A model generated the notes under the pieces. That model saw only the letters and a program-made list of their open reading frames with translations, made no database searches and was not told the DNA's origin. Of a stretch of DNA of 64,000 nucleotides, positions 43,556 to 52,930 are shown piece by piece. Each line of letters opens with the position of its first letter. The stretch's first letter is position 1. This DNA comes from Paenibacillus paeoniae (GTDB lineage Bacteria; Bacillota; Bacilli; Paenibacillales; Paenibacillaceae), in contig NZ_QUBQ01000004.1 in the NCBI RefSeq assembly GCF_003388735.1, positions 124,001-188,000 on the forward strand, read 5' to 3'. The translations under genes were made by a program, and so were the position numbers.

Positions 43556-45094
43556 CTATTGGCTCCGTTCGCGGAAAAAAGAAGGCGTCTCACCGGTATA
43601 TCGCTTGAACATCCGGTTAAAATGCTTCAGATCCTCATACCCTACCCGCTTGGCGATTTCACTTACTTTCGCCGGCGTTTCCCTTAAAAGCCTGATCGCC
43701 CACTCAATACGGGCCTCGGTGACAAACTCAATATAGTTTTTCCCCGTTTCCCGTTTAAACAACTCACTGAAATAATTGGGATTCATGTGAACATAAGCCG
43801 CAACTTGCGACAACGTTAAGCTTTGGTCGAGATGTTCCCTGATATAGGAAACTGTTCGTGCGATGGCAGAATTTCGGTCGCCGGATAATTCATCATATTG
43901 ACTCATAATCGAAGAGAAAATGCCCGTCATCACTTCTGCCGGCAGCTTGGCCAATTCATTCAGATCCAAGCCCTCCAACTGCTGAAGTTCTTGCACGGAC
44001 TGGCTGACCGAAGCCGCCGCTCTCTCCAACCAGCGAAAGCCTGCGACTAGAAAAGAATGAAGGTAAGATTTCATGGAACCGGGAGTGGCTTCCGGATCTT
44101 GCCTCACATCGGACAACGTCTTCTGAATCCAGGCATCAAGCTTCTCCCGATCTCTGGAGCGAAGCACGGCGGTCAGAACCGCTTCTTCCTCCTGAGAGCA
44201 AACTGTACGCATGCCCTTGCGATTCTTAATATCATCGTAGCGAATTAACTTGGCATCGCCGGCAAGGAAGCGGAATGCGGTAGCTTGCTCGGCAGATCGC
44301 AATGCTCCCCGCAAATCCTTGACATTGGCAGCGATGTAACCCGAAGTAGCAAAGAGGCGGCAGTGCAAAATACGCTCCGCATGCTCCACTGCCGCTTTTA
44401 CTTTTCGCAAAGCACCCGTCTGGTTCGATCGAAAAATATACAACCATCCATCGTTCCAATCCAGAATAGCGCAATCCAACGATTGACGAAGTTTGTTCCC
44501 TACTAAACCAAGCTCCTTATCCGCTTCTGGGCTTATCGTCATATAAACGTCGGAGGTCACAAGCCATAGCTCCAGCGACTCCCATTCTGAAGCCATTCGA
44601 AGCTCCGGGTAATATTGCAGAATATGGTCAACATCTTGCTCCGTAATCGGAGAGTCGCTAGTTAGCATTTTCTCTAGCAATTTAGAGCGGAAAGCCGTTT
44701 GATGAGCTTCCGCTGCCCTCTTCACCATAATGCGCTTCTGAGCGCGCATAGCTGCCGCCATGATATCACCGGGACGACTAGTCTTAAGAAGGTAATCACT
44801 GATTCCTTCCCTCATCGCTTGCTGAGCATATGCGAATTCTTCGTATCCAGACAAGATGACAATCTCCGTCTCAGGGAAGTCTTGCTTTACCTCACGCGCC
44901 AAGTCCAGTCCCGTCTTACCCGTCATCCGTATATCCGTCATAATAATATCGGGCTTCTCAATCGGAATTCGCATAAGTGCTTCTTCTGCGGATGCAGCCG
45001 GATTCAGCAAAGTGAAGCCGTTCTCCTCCCACTTGATCACCGTGCTTAGTCCTTCCCGTATGATGATCTCGTCGTCTATGATCAACAGCTTCAC
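43556..45094 (-). CDS. YesN-type response regulator with AraC DNA-binding domain
   Basis: 512 residues: receiver domain at 1-120 (MKLLIIDDEIIIREGLSTVI, phosphoacceptor Asp54 in KPDIIMTDIRM, Lys104-type LLKTSRP), a middle domain of about 120-405, and a C-terminal AraC helix-turn-helix pair (LSQVAAYVHMNPNYFSELFKRETGKN; VSEIAKRVGYEDLKHFNRMFKRYTG). Overlaps the kinase stop by 4 bases. It should activate the adjacent sugar importer operon. Confidence 0.95.
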   Translation of the reverse strand: MKLLIIDDEIIIREGLSTVIKWEENGFTLLNPAASAEEALMRIPIEKPDIIMTDIRMTGKTGLDLAREVKQDFPETEIVILSGYEEFAYAQQAMREGISDYLLKTSRPGDIMAAAMRAQKRIMVKRAAEAHQTAFRSKLLEKMLTSDSPITEQDVDHILQYYPELRMASEWESLELWLVTSDVYMTISPEADKELGLVGNKLRQSLDCAILDWNDGWLYIFRSNQTGALRKVKAAVEHAERILHCRLFATSGYIAANVKDLRGALRSAEQATAFRFLAGDAKLIRYDDIKNRKGMRTVCSQEEEAVLTAVLRSRDREKLDAWIQKTLSDVRQDPEATPGSMKSYLHSFLVAGFRWLERAAASVSQSVQELQQLEGLDLNELAKLPAEVMTGIFSSIMSQYDELSGDRNSAIARTVSYIREHLDQSLTLSQVAAYVHMNPNYFSELFKRETGKNYIEFVTEARIEWAIRLLRETPAKVSEIAKRVGYEDLKHFNRMFKRYTGETPSFFRERSQ

Positions 45095-46944
45095 GATTGC
45101 CTCTCCTCCCCTTGGACACGACGATCGTGGCCAGATTGTTCTCGCTCCTTGAGGCGCACCTGCTCCCGTTCCTGTTCCAGCAGTGTGGAAGTGGTAGGTA
45201 TAGTGAACGTTACCTTCGTCCCTCTGCCTTGCTCGCTTTCGATCTGCAATCCGGCCTCCATACCGTAGTGAAGCATCAGTCTGCTATGCACGTTGCGTAG
45301 TCCATAGCTGCCGCCTGAACTAGATGCATCCTCCGACTCCAACTTACTGGCGATGCGCGAGCGCAGCTCCTCGACCCGTTCAGTGGACATGCCGATTCCG
45401 TCATCCTCCACGATAAAAGTAATTCGTTCATGCTCAGCCAAGGCGCGAACCGAGATATGACCCAGCCCGTCACGCTTCAAAATGCCATGAATCATTGCAT
45501 TTTCAATCAACGGCTGCAGCAGCAGCTTCAACATCCGCTTCTCAAGCAGTTCCGAAGGAATATCCGCTTCGTATTGGAACTTATCGGGGTATCGGATGGA
45601 CTGTATATTCACATAATTATCGATATGCGAAATTTCTTGATTCACCGTGCAATACTCCTGTCCGCTATTCAAGCTAAAGCGCAGGAAGTCGCTTAAGGAA
45701 CCAACCATATCTGCAATTCGCCCTTCCCCTTTCATCAGAGCCATCCAATGAACAGAAGAGAGAGTATTGTATAGGAAATGCGGATTAATTTGCGCCTGCA
45801 GCGCCAGCATATCGGCTTCCTTCTTGAGCGATTCGTTCTTCTTGACTTCATCCGTCAAGTTCTCGATTCTGGAGCTCATGCGATTATAGCTGATAATAAG
45901 CTGTCCCACTTCGTCGATCGTCGTGACGGGAAGCGTAGGCAACGGCTCGTCCGGACTGGATTTTTTCAGAAATTTGGCCAGTGTCGACAACGGCTTGGTC
46001 ACCTTCTGAATAAGAAACAATACAAAAGCGATAACGAACAGCATTGCAATGCTGACGGCTACTGCCGTAAGTGTCAGGAAATATTGATTCTGCAACTTGT
46101 AAGCCTGTGCCGGGATAACCCCGACCAGCCGCCATTCCACATTCTCCAATCCGTAATAGAGAATCGTCTTCTTATCGACGCCAGATCCGTATTCCATCCA
46201 GCTGCCATTTGAACTAAAGCTCTTGATGCCCGGATAATAGGTATCCAACAATTCGTTCTTCGTGAATCCATCAGGTCCAGCCATGATTCTGTTGCTGCTG
46301 TCGAGCAACAGAACGACGCCTCCGCCTTCCAATCCCGCTTGCTTGAGATGATCGGAAATGACATTTTGCAGCAAGCTTATTTTTAGCATACCCATGGTAG
46401 AATATTTGGTTGTGCTGCGAATCGGGCGCGACATCGTAATGACATCTCTTGTTCCTTCCGAAGATGTCGTCTGAAGATGTACAGACGACCACCACTTGGA
46501 GTATTCACTATAATAATTGGGGAATTCCTCTGTCACATCCGCCAAGCCGGACTCGGTTACGGATTTAGAGGCAATGGGAGGTCTGTCGGATTCGGGCTCC
46601 ACAATCGCATTGGCGATATACGGCTTGGATACCGCCATTGTCATCAGCAGCGCTGACACCCTCCTTTGCAAGCGACCGTCCATTTCCGGCAAACGCAAAT
46701 AATTTTGAACATCCTCATGTCCCAAAATGAAAAGAGATAAAAACTCCGCATCTGAGACCATATTCTCGAGGTAAGCACCCAGCAGAGTCAGCGTATTCAT
46801 GCCCGAATCGATCGCTTTCTCCTCGGTTAGATTCTCCGCAATGGAATATGAGAATAGACCCAACGACAACACAGGCACCAACACCGATATAATAATTAAT
46901 AATGAAAGCTTATGTTTCAGCGATCTTCCAAGCCAATTGTCCAT
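45091..46944 (-). CDS. YesM-type sensor histidine kinase
   Basis: About 618 residues from the ATG at 46944 (GGAGG 6 bases before): helix 1 near LLIIISVLVPVLSLGLFSY, a 260-residue extracytoplasmic dCache-like sensor, helix 2 near LTLTAVAVSIAMLFVIAFVLFLI, a HAMP linker, the HisKA_7TM-independent His_kinase box ALQAQINPHFLYNTLSSVHWM with the phospho-His, and an HATPase (DDGIGM, GSYGLRNVHSRL). It phosphorylates the response regulator encoded next. Probably senses the importer's sugar, perhaps via the binding protein. Confidence 0.95.
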   Translation of the reverse strand: MDNWLGRSLKHKLSLLIIISVLVPVLSLGLFSYSIAENLTEEKAIDSGMNTLTLLGAYLENMVSDAEFLSLFILGHEDVQNYLRLPEMDGRLQRRVSALLMTMAVSKPYIANAIVEPESDRPPIASKSVTESGLADVTEEFPNYYSEYSKWWSSVHLQTTSSEGTRDVITMSRPIRSTTKYSTMGMLKISLLQNVISDHLKQAGLEGGGVVLLLDSSNRIMAGPDGFTKNELLDTYYPGIKSFSSNGSWMEYGSGVDKKTILYYGLENVEWRLVGVIPAQAYKLQNQYFLTLTAVAVSIAMLFVIAFVLFLIQKVTKPLSTLAKFLKKSSPDEPLPTLPVTTIDEVGQLIISYNRMSSRIENLTDEVKKNESLKKEADMLALQAQINPHFLYNTLSSVHWMALMKGEGRIADMVGSLSDFLRFSLNSGQEYCTVNQEISHIDNYVNIQSIRYPDKFQYEADIPSELLEKRMLKLLLQPLIENAMIHGILKRDGLGHISVRALAEHERITFIVEDDGIGMSTERVEELRSRIASKLESEDASSSGGSYGLRNVHSRLMLHYGMEAGLQIESEQGRGTKVTFTIPTTSTLLEQEREQVRLKEREQSGHDRRVQGEERQS

Positions 46945-47069
46945 CGCTATCCTCCGTCGCATCTTTCCGATGTCTTATGTCATATACGATGACATGATGT
47001 AGTATTCTATCATAGCTTCAGACAGCAGGTAACCTGTCTCTTCCTGCATCCTTATTGCATTCCCATATC

Positions 47070-47083
47070 TGAAAGCGTTGTCA
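47070..47083. promoter_or_regulatory. CcpA catabolite-responsive element (cre)
   Basis: TGAAAGCGTTGTCA matches the cre consensus TGWAANCGNTNWCA at every fixed position. It is 126 bases upstream of the sensor kinase start, so glucose would repress the two-component system and, through it, the importer. The rest of the 46945-47201 gap shows no gene. Confidence 0.87.
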
Positions 47084-47201
47084 CAACGAGGTTCCAGACT
47101 GTTGTCCATTTTATCAGAGTAAAGCAGCATAATCCTATTTTCACCTTACACTGCGAGATTTTCAATAGCTAACGATATCCAATCCAGTCCAACGGATGAC
47201 C

Positions 47202-47229
47202 AAAAAAGACCTCCGATTGGGGGAGATCT
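47202..47229 (-). terminator. Terminator after the HNH gene
   Basis: AGACCTCC (47207-47214) pairs with GGAGATCT (47222-47229) with one G-T pair; minus strand continues TTTTTTG. 36 bases past the 47265 stop. Confidence 0.85.
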
Positions 47230-47264
47230 CTCGCAATCGGTATGACCGGCAAGCCATGTAATCG

Positions 47265-48062
47265 CTAATCCAGCATACCCATAAATTCATCGACATCACG
47301 ATTCGCCTTGAGCTGATTGCATTCGTAGCAAGCACACACACAGTTGACGGGCGTTGTATGACCACCCTTAGCGCGTGGCAGCTCATGATCAATCGTATCC
47401 CCATATTTCCCGCAGAATCGGCAGGTATAGTTATCGCGCGTCAAGATAAGCTGGCGAAACTCCTTGTTGCTGTACAACCTGCGGATCGTATGCCGATTCA
47501 CTACGACTGCAGCGCCTTCCCGCACAAGAATATAGGCAAGCTCAGGCTCAATCTCCTGATACCAGCGCCGTCCGTTATCCGTCTTGCCCCGCATTCGAAT
47601 AAAGCCCAGCGCTGTCGGACGAAGAAACGAGACGTCCGTGGGGCTTTGCTTCTCCCGCTTGGGCGGCGCAGGCTCCGGCACAGCAGCAGACGCGGCATGG
47701 CGCTTCTGGACGTTGCCCGTCCGACGTCTCTTTCTGGGACGCTTCTTCTTGAGGACAGGCGGCACGATGGTTCCGTCCGAAACGCTGATGGCTGAAAAAG
47801 AAGCCGCTTGGTCTACAGCGGATTGCCCCTCAGAGCGACCACCAACTACAGCCATAGCCCGAGGATCCGTCATAAGCCTAGCTGACGCATCAGAAGGAGC
47901 GGCTTTGCCATTCCGGCAAGCCCGGCAAGTTCCTCGGCGTCCATGTCTGCCCGGCCTTCTCCCCGTTCTGCGCAAAAAATCGCCGAACGGCTTCATCGTC
48001 CCACAGACGCTACAGCGCTTTTCATTCGATTGTATTTGCGAATCCGTATCAAGTGTCATCAT
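47265..48062 (-). CDS. HNH endonuclease with N-terminal zinc-finger and Arg-rich linker
   Basis: 265 residues. Near the N-terminus CSVCGTMKPFGDF with a later CRAC suggests a small zinc finger; the middle (about 50-160) is low-complexity, Pro/Arg/Lys/Ala rich; the C-terminal 85 carry an HNH nuclease: YTCRFCGKYGDTIDHELPRAKGG then NCVCACYECNQLK, giving both the catalytic His and the four-cysteine zinc site. This C-terminus matches the common chromosomal HNH (McrA-like) group; what it cuts is unknown. The fused zinc finger and basic linker are unusual. Confidence 0.87.
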   Translation of the reverse strand: MMTLDTDSQIQSNEKRCSVCGTMKPFGDFLRRTGRRPGRHGRRGTCRACRNGKAAPSDASARLMTDPRAMAVVGGRSEGQSAVDQAASFSAISVSDGTIVPPVLKKKRPRKRRRTGNVQKRHAASAAVPEPAPPKREKQSPTDVSFLRPTALGFIRMRGKTDNGRRWYQEIEPELAYILVREGAAVVVNRHTIRRLYSNKEFRQLILTRDNYTCRFCGKYGDTIDHELPRAKGGHTTPVNCVCACYECNQLKANRDVDEFMGMLD

Positions 48063-48139
48063 GCCCTAAGTATATCATGTCGAGCCTTTATGTCGAAATG
48101 CTATTCCGGCAGCTATCCTCTGGCTGACCTCATCAGATG

Positions 48140-48168
48140 AAAAAAACTTCCGGCATTATTGCCGGAAG
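48140..48168 (-). terminator. Terminator after aguB
   Basis: CTTCCGGCA pairs with TGCCGGAAG; minus strand then TTTTTTTC. 28 bases past the 48196 stop. Confidence 0.93.
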
Positions 48169-48195
48169 CCTTATAAAGCATTATTTAAATAGAAG

Positions 48196-49074
48196 TTACT
48201 TGATGCGAAGCTCGCCATCGTAGGTTCCAATAACACCGTACAGATCAGGACGGCGATCGCGGAAGATGCCCCACTCGATGCGCTGCGTCTCCAACTGGTC
48301 CAGATCAAACTCTGCAACTAGAACTGTCTCTTCGTTGCGGCCCGCTTCCACAATCTTGTTGCCTTGCGCACCTGCGATAAAGGACGAGCCGTAGAACGTA
48401 ATGCTGGAATCCTCATCGGATTCTAAGCCCACACGATTGGATGCTACTACCGGCACCAAGTTGCACGCGGCGTGACCCAGCATGCACATTTGCCAATGAT
48501 CCTTGGAGTCGATCGATCCATCCTGCGGTTCGGAACCGATAGCCGTCGGATAGAACAGAATTTCCGCTCCCATCAGAGCCATACAGCGCGCTGCTTCCGG
48601 ATACCATTGATCCCAGCATACGCCGATGCCGATCTTTCCGTAGCGTGTATTCCATACTTTGAAGCCTGTATCGCCAGGGTTGAAGTAGAACTTCTCTTCA
48701 TAGCCCGGGCCGTCCGGAATATGGCTTTTGCGGTATTTGCCCAGCACTTCGCCATCCGCGTCAATAACAGCAAGCGAATTATAACGCGCATTGTTCTTCT
48801 TCTCATAGAAGCTGATCGGAAGTACAACCTGCAATTCCTTTGCTACTTGGCGGAAATGATTGATCGCCGCATTCTCTTCCAGCTCCGTCGCGTAGACGTA
48901 ATAGTCGGCCTTCTCCTTCTGACAGAAGTAAGGCGTCTCGAACAGCTCTTGCAGCAAAATGATTTGCGCACCTTGCTCCGCCGCCTCGCGCACCAAGGCA
49001 TCTGCCTTGCGGATGTTCTCATCTCTATCGGTAGAGCAGCTCATCTGTGTAGCTGCTACTTTCACTTTTCTCAT
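48196..49074 (-). CDS. aguB: N-carbamoylputrescine amidase
   Basis: 292-residue nitrilase-fold enzyme that hydrolyses N-carbamoylputrescine to putrescine, CO2 and ammonia. Catalytic triad visible: Glu43 in ILLQELFETPYF, Lys116 in YRKSHIPDGPGY, Cys153 in GIGVCWDQWYPE. Encoded 27 bases downstream of agmatine deiminase, completing the arginine-decarboxylase route to putrescine. Confidence 0.96.
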   Translation of the reverse strand: MRKVKVAATQMSCSTDRDENIRKADALVREAAEQGAQIILLQELFETPYFCQKEKADYYVYATELEENAAINHFRQVAKELQVVLPISFYEKKNNARYNSLAVIDADGEVLGKYRKSHIPDGPGYEEKFYFNPGDTGFKVWNTRYGKIGIGVCWDQWYPEAARCMALMGAEILFYPTAIGSEPQDGSIDSKDHWQMCMLGHAACNLVPVVASNRVGLESDEDSSITFYGSSFIAGAQGNKIVEAGRNEETVLVAEFDLDQLETQRIEWGIFRDRRPDLYGVIGTYDGELRIK

Positions 49075-49101
49075 GGTGTTGCCTCCTCTTCCAATGTCCT
49101 G

Positions 49102-50136
49102 TTATACCCGGCCTGCCGGCATCTGTTGTGTCGTACAGTGGACGTTGCCGCCCTCGGCGATAATCCCCATGCCGTTAACCTTGCGGATTCTGCGGTCAGG
49201 GAACGCTGCGGCAAGAATTTCTTCTGCTTTACGGTCCGTCTCTTCAGCCGCCCCGCCGAATACAGGCAGGATAATGCCGTTATTAACAAAGTAGAAGTTC
49301 AAATAGCTTAGCGTCAGACGCTGGCCATCATATTCGGTGTAAGGAGGCTGCGGAATCTCAATAATCTCCAGCTTGCGCCCTTTCGCATCAACCGCGTCGC
49401 GAAGAATTTGCAGATTCTCCTGCGTAATGGCGTAGTTCTCATCCGATGGATCGTCGCATACTTGAATAATGACTTTGCCCGGCGCTGCGAAGCATGCAAT
49501 ATTGTCGACATGTCCGTCTGTTTCATCGCCGCTCAAGCCACGCTTCAGCCAAATAATCTCGTCCACACTTACGAATTGCTTCACATGAGCCTCGATCTGC
49601 TCGCGCGTCAGCTCCGGATTGCGGTTCTCATTAAGCAGACATTCCTCCGTCGTCAGAAGCGTGCCCTCTCCATCCGCGTGAATCGATCCGCCCTCCATCA
49701 CAATCGGCGCGTCGAATTGGCGCACTCCTACATGCTTCAGCACCTGAGGCGCTACCGCGTCGTCCAGATCCCACGGCGAATATTTGCCGCCCCATGCGTT
49801 GAAGCCCCAATTCACACCAGCAAGCTCGTCCTGTTCACCCAGCAGGAAAGTCGGCCCGTTGTCGCGGAACCAAGCGTCATTGTGCTGAATAGGCAGGAGT
49901 TCTACATTGTCGTTGCCGGTGAAGCGCGCACCCACCTGTTCCAGATCGTCAAGGTTGACGATGACGGTAACCGGCTCGAATTCAGCAATCGCCGTAATAA
50001 TCTCGGCATATCCAGCTGTAACTTCCTCGTATTGCTCGGGATAAACCATCGAGTCCTGAACAGGCCAGGACATAAAAGTTCTTTCGTGTTGTGCCCACTC
50101 AGCAGGCATTCTATAGTTCAAATCTCTAGGATTCAT
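49102..50136 (-). CDS. aguA: Agmatine deiminase
   Basis: 344 residues from ATG 50136 (GGAGG 5 bases ahead); an upstream GTG-like extension is not needed. Converts agmatine to N-carbamoylputrescine. Guanidino-modifying fold with DNGPTFLL, GGKYSPWDLDD, EGGSIHADGEGT and the nucleophile Cys334 in EGGNVHCTTQQMP. First of the aguA-aguB operon. Confidence 0.96.
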   Translation of the reverse strand: MNPRDLNYRMPAEWAQHERTFMSWPVQDSMVYPEQYEEVTAGYAEIITAIAEFEPVTVIVNLDDLEQVGARFTGNDNVELLPIQHNDAWFRDNGPTFLLGEQDELAGVNWGFNAWGGKYSPWDLDDAVAPQVLKHVGVRQFDAPIVMEGGSIHADGEGTLLTTEECLLNENRNPELTREQIEAHVKQFVSVDEIIWLKRGLSGDETDGHVDNIACFAAPGKVIIQVCDDPSDENYAITQENLQILRDAVDAKGRKLEIIEIPQPPYTEYDGQRLTLSYLNFYFVNNGIILPVFGGAAEETDRKAEEILAAAFPDRRIRKVNGMGIIAEGGNVHCTTQQMPAGRV

Positions 50137-50209
50137 CTTATCCTCCGTTATCATATCAATGTTAGGTATAAAAGGGGACAACCCCCGATTCACCCTCCTA
50201 TCATATAAC

Positions 50210-50246
50210 AAAAAAACGCCTGTCACAATGGATGTTAACGGGCGTT
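50210..50246 (-). terminator. Terminator of the LysR gene
   Basis: AACGCC pairs with GGCGTT (50215-50220, 50241-50246); minus strand then TTTTTTTG. It separates the LysR gene from aguA. Confidence 0.85.
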
Positions 50247-50273
50247 CTGATCGCTATTTATCTACGCAGGCGG

Positions 50274-51176
50274 CTATGCGAATTTCACACCAGCCTCGTC
50301 CAGCATCTCGTTAATAAATTGCTGAGCCGCTACCGGAATAGCCAGATGCTTCATCCTTACAATACCGAAGTCGATGCGCGGAATGGATTCCTTTACCTTC
50401 ACCTCAAGCAGGCTGCCCTCCTCCAACTCCTTCTTCACAAACTCTTTTACCACATAGGAAAGACCCAAATTCGCTTGAGCGAGTCCGATGAGGACATGCA
50501 AGCTGCCGATCTCATACTTCGGGGTCAGCGTAACGCCAAAGGACGCCATCAACTGGTCCATCGCTTGGCGTGACGTCATATGGGGAGGAAATACAACGAG
50601 TGGGTACTTCGCCGCCAGCTCCTTCAACGAAATCGGCGATTCTGACAAATGCCTATACTTCTCGCCTGCGACGAAACAATCCTGTATGGACAAGAGGCTT
50701 GTAGTCGTCAACGACTCGTCTTCAATCGGCAGCCGAACGATGCAAAAATCGATTTTCCCTTCCTTCAGCATTTTCAGACAAGCTCGGGTACTGCCAGGGG
50801 ATAACTTGATGTTGATGGTGGGGTATTGCCTGTGGAATCGTTCCAAATGCGGCATCAGTACATATTGAATGACCGATACGCTCGCAGCGATGCGAATCTC
50901 TCCTCCGCCTAAATTTGCGACTTCGTCCAGCTTGCTTTCCGCAGACATAATCAGTTCGTAGGCTTGTTCAATATAAGCAAACAAGGTTTGGCCCTCGCTT
51001 GTCAGTGACACGCCACGCGGCGTTCTATGAAATAAATTCGTCTGAAGGGAATCCTCCAGTTGCTTGATTGCAAGGCTTGCACTAGGCTGCGCCATATGAA
51101 GCTGCTGAGCCGCCTTCGATATGCTCCCCGCTTTTGCCGTATAGTAGAAGACTCGATACAACTCCAAATTGACCAC
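50274..51176 (-). CDS. LysR-family transcriptional regulator
   Basis: 300 residues: N-terminal helix-turn-helix MVNLELYRVFYYTAKAGSISKAAQQLHMAQPSASLAIKQLE, then a periplasmic-binding-type effector domain. Upstream of and on the same strand as aguA, separated by a terminator; it may control aguAB by binding near the short gap, but divergent control of the ABC exporter to its right (51304) is equally plausible. CysB-like subgroup not certain. Confidence 0.93.
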   Translation of the reverse strand: MVNLELYRVFYYTAKAGSISKAAQQLHMAQPSASLAIKQLEDSLQTNLFHRTPRGVSLTSEGQTLFAYIEQAYELIMSAESKLDEVANLGGGEIRIAASVSVIQYVLMPHLERFHRQYPTINIKLSPGSTRACLKMLKEGKIDFCIVRLPIEDESLTTTSLLSIQDCFVAGEKYRHLSESPISLKELAAKYPLVVFPPHMTSRQAMDQLMASFGVTLTPKYEIGSLHVLIGLAQANLGLSYVVKEFVKKELEEGSLLEVKVKESIPRIDFGIVRMKHLAIPVAAQQFINEMLDEAGVKFA

Positions 51177-51303
51177 AGCTATATCCCTCCCTTATAACTC
51201 CTATATCTATTATTAATTAACACTATATCATATCATTCGGCTAAGATAAGTCTCAGAAAATACAAATCTTACACAATTTGAAAGGAGGAATCGTGTAGTC
51301 GCG

Positions 51304-52107
51304 ATGGCACCCTTTTCTTTGTTCGCTATGTTCGCCATGACATCATTCCGCATGCACAGTGTCTATCGAAGCAACACCGTTATTCTTGCTTTTGGCTCAT
51401 TCTTGAAGCTGTTCGTTCTTATGAGTGTCTGGCAAGGCTTGTTCCGCGGGAATGATGCGATTAATGGAATCACCTATGGTGATATGATGCTTTTCGTCCT
51501 TATTAACTTGCTGGTCGGCATGCTGACCTACTCCCGGATCGGCTCGACGATCGGAGATAAAGTCGTCAGCGGCTCCATCAGCACGGATCTCATCCGGCCC
51601 GTATCCTTCAAATCGTATATGATTGCGGACCAATGGGGAGAGAATCTATTCCGCTTTCTCTTCAGCGCGGTTCCAGCCTGTGCGATCTACTTCGTCTTTA
51701 TGAGCATTCCGGCGATTGCCGCCGATCCTCTGAGGATTCTGCTGTTTGTCATTAGCGTGACCTGTGGCATCGTCATCATCTATCACATTCATTACATACT
51801 CGGGCTCACCAGCTTCTGGACAGGCAATGCCTATTACATCGATTGGTTCATGAAGGCCTTCTATGAGCTGTTCGCCGGTACCTTCGTCCCCTTATGGTTC
51901 TACCCGCAGTGGCTGCTGCATATTGGCACGTTCCTGCCCTTCCGGCTCGTTACGTTCGAGCCTATTGCCATACTGGCCGGGAAGACTGATACGGCGGGAG
52001 CCATCGGTATAATCGCCCTGCAAGGCGTCTGGATTCTATTCCTCCTGCTAGCGGAGAAATGGCTATGGTCCCGGGCACAGCATAAAATATTCGTTCAAGG
52101 AGGTTAG
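51304..52107 (+). CDS. ABC exporter permease, ABC-2 family 6 (first)
   Basis: 267 residues, about six helices, beginning MAPFSLFAMFAMTSFRMHS. The ATG is 15 bases from AGGAGG, rather far, but no nearer in-frame start exists. Members of this permease family (PF06182 type) occur as pairs with an ATPase and include cyanobacterial viologen exporters. It begins the operon 51.3-53.9 kb. Substrate unknown. Confidence 0.88.
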   Translation: MAPFSLFAMFAMTSFRMHSVYRSNTVILAFGSFLKLFVLMSVWQGLFRGNDAINGITYGDMMLFVLINLLVGMLTYSRIGSTIGDKVVSGSISTDLIRPVSFKSYMIADQWGENLFRFLFSAVPACAIYFVFMSIPAIAADPLRILLFVISVTCGIVIIYHIHYILGLTSFWTGNAYYIDWFMKAFYELFAGTFVPLWFYPQWLLHIGTFLPFRLVTFEPIAILAGKTDTAGAIGIIALQGVWILFLLLAEKWLWSRAQHKIFVQGG

Positions 52108-52109
52108 TC

Positions 52110-52913
52110 ATGGAATACGCATCGCTGTATTGGACCTTTATCCGCATCAACATTAAAGCCAAAATCGAATACCGGGCGGCCTTCCTGCTGACCTTCCTGT
52201 CCCGGGGCATCGTATGGAGCACCGAATTTGCCCTGATATGGGTGCTGCTCTACCGCTTCGAATCCATTGCCGGTTGGGGGCAATACGAGATTATGTTTCT
52301 ATACGCATTGAACTTAACGTCCTATTCGATGGCAGCGTTCTTCTGCTTCCATCCCTTCACCAAACTTCCAGCCAAAGTCCAGTCCGGCGAGTTTGACGAG
52401 TTGTTAACCAAACCGATGAACCCTCTGCTCTATCTGATGAGCCGTGAATTTACTGCATCTTACTTTTCCAACGTTGCTTTCGGACTGCTGTTCATCGGGA
52501 TCTGCATCTATCATTTGGATCTTTCTCTCGGCCTATGGGATTATGCGTTCCTGCTCGTCACATTAATTGGAGGCATGCTAATTCAAGCCTCGGCTTTCAT
52601 CTATACCGCAATACCGTCCTTCTGGATGGTGCGAAATACAAGTCTGGCCCAGCTCTTCCTGTTCGATTTCAAAGATTTCATACGTTACCCGGTCTCCATC
52701 TATCCGGCATCGATTCAGGTTGTACTAACGCTAATTGTTCCGTATGCCTTTATTAACTTTTATCCGGCGCAATATTTTTTGAACAAACAAGACTTCCTCC
52801 TGTTCCATCCCGTATTTCAATATTTGACATTAGCAGTCGGAGCCGTGCTCATTACTGGTGCGATTCTACTATGGCGATGGGGCATCAAACATTATCACAG
52901 CACAGGTTCTTAA
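52110..52913 (+). CDS. ABC exporter permease, ABC-2 family 6 (second)
   Basis: 267 residues, same length as the first copy, with segments YRAAFLLTFLSRGIVWSTEFALIW and GFDELLTKPMNPLLYLMSREF-like loop near residue 95. Starts 2 bases after the first permease. The pair should make a heterodimeric channel. Confidence 0.9.
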   Translation: MEYASLYWTFIRINIKAKIEYRAAFLLTFLSRGIVWSTEFALIWVLLYRFESIAGWGQYEIMFLYALNLTSYSMAAFFCFHPFTKLPAKVQSGEFDELLTKPMNPLLYLMSREFTASYFSNVAFGLLFIGICIYHLDLSLGLWDYAFLLVTLIGGMLIQASAFIYTAIPSFWMVRNTSLAQLFLFDFKDFIRYPVSIYPASIQVVLTLIVPYAFINFYPAQYFLNKQDFLLFHPVFQYLTLAVGAVLITGAILLWRWGIKHYHSTGS

Positions 52914-52930
52914 ATAAAGGAGACTTGACG

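Noticed and set aside
50700..51300. Divergent toxin-antitoxin or defence cluster
   Set aside because: No nuclease, helicase, TIR, reverse transcriptase or antitoxin-like pair found here or elsewhere in the window.
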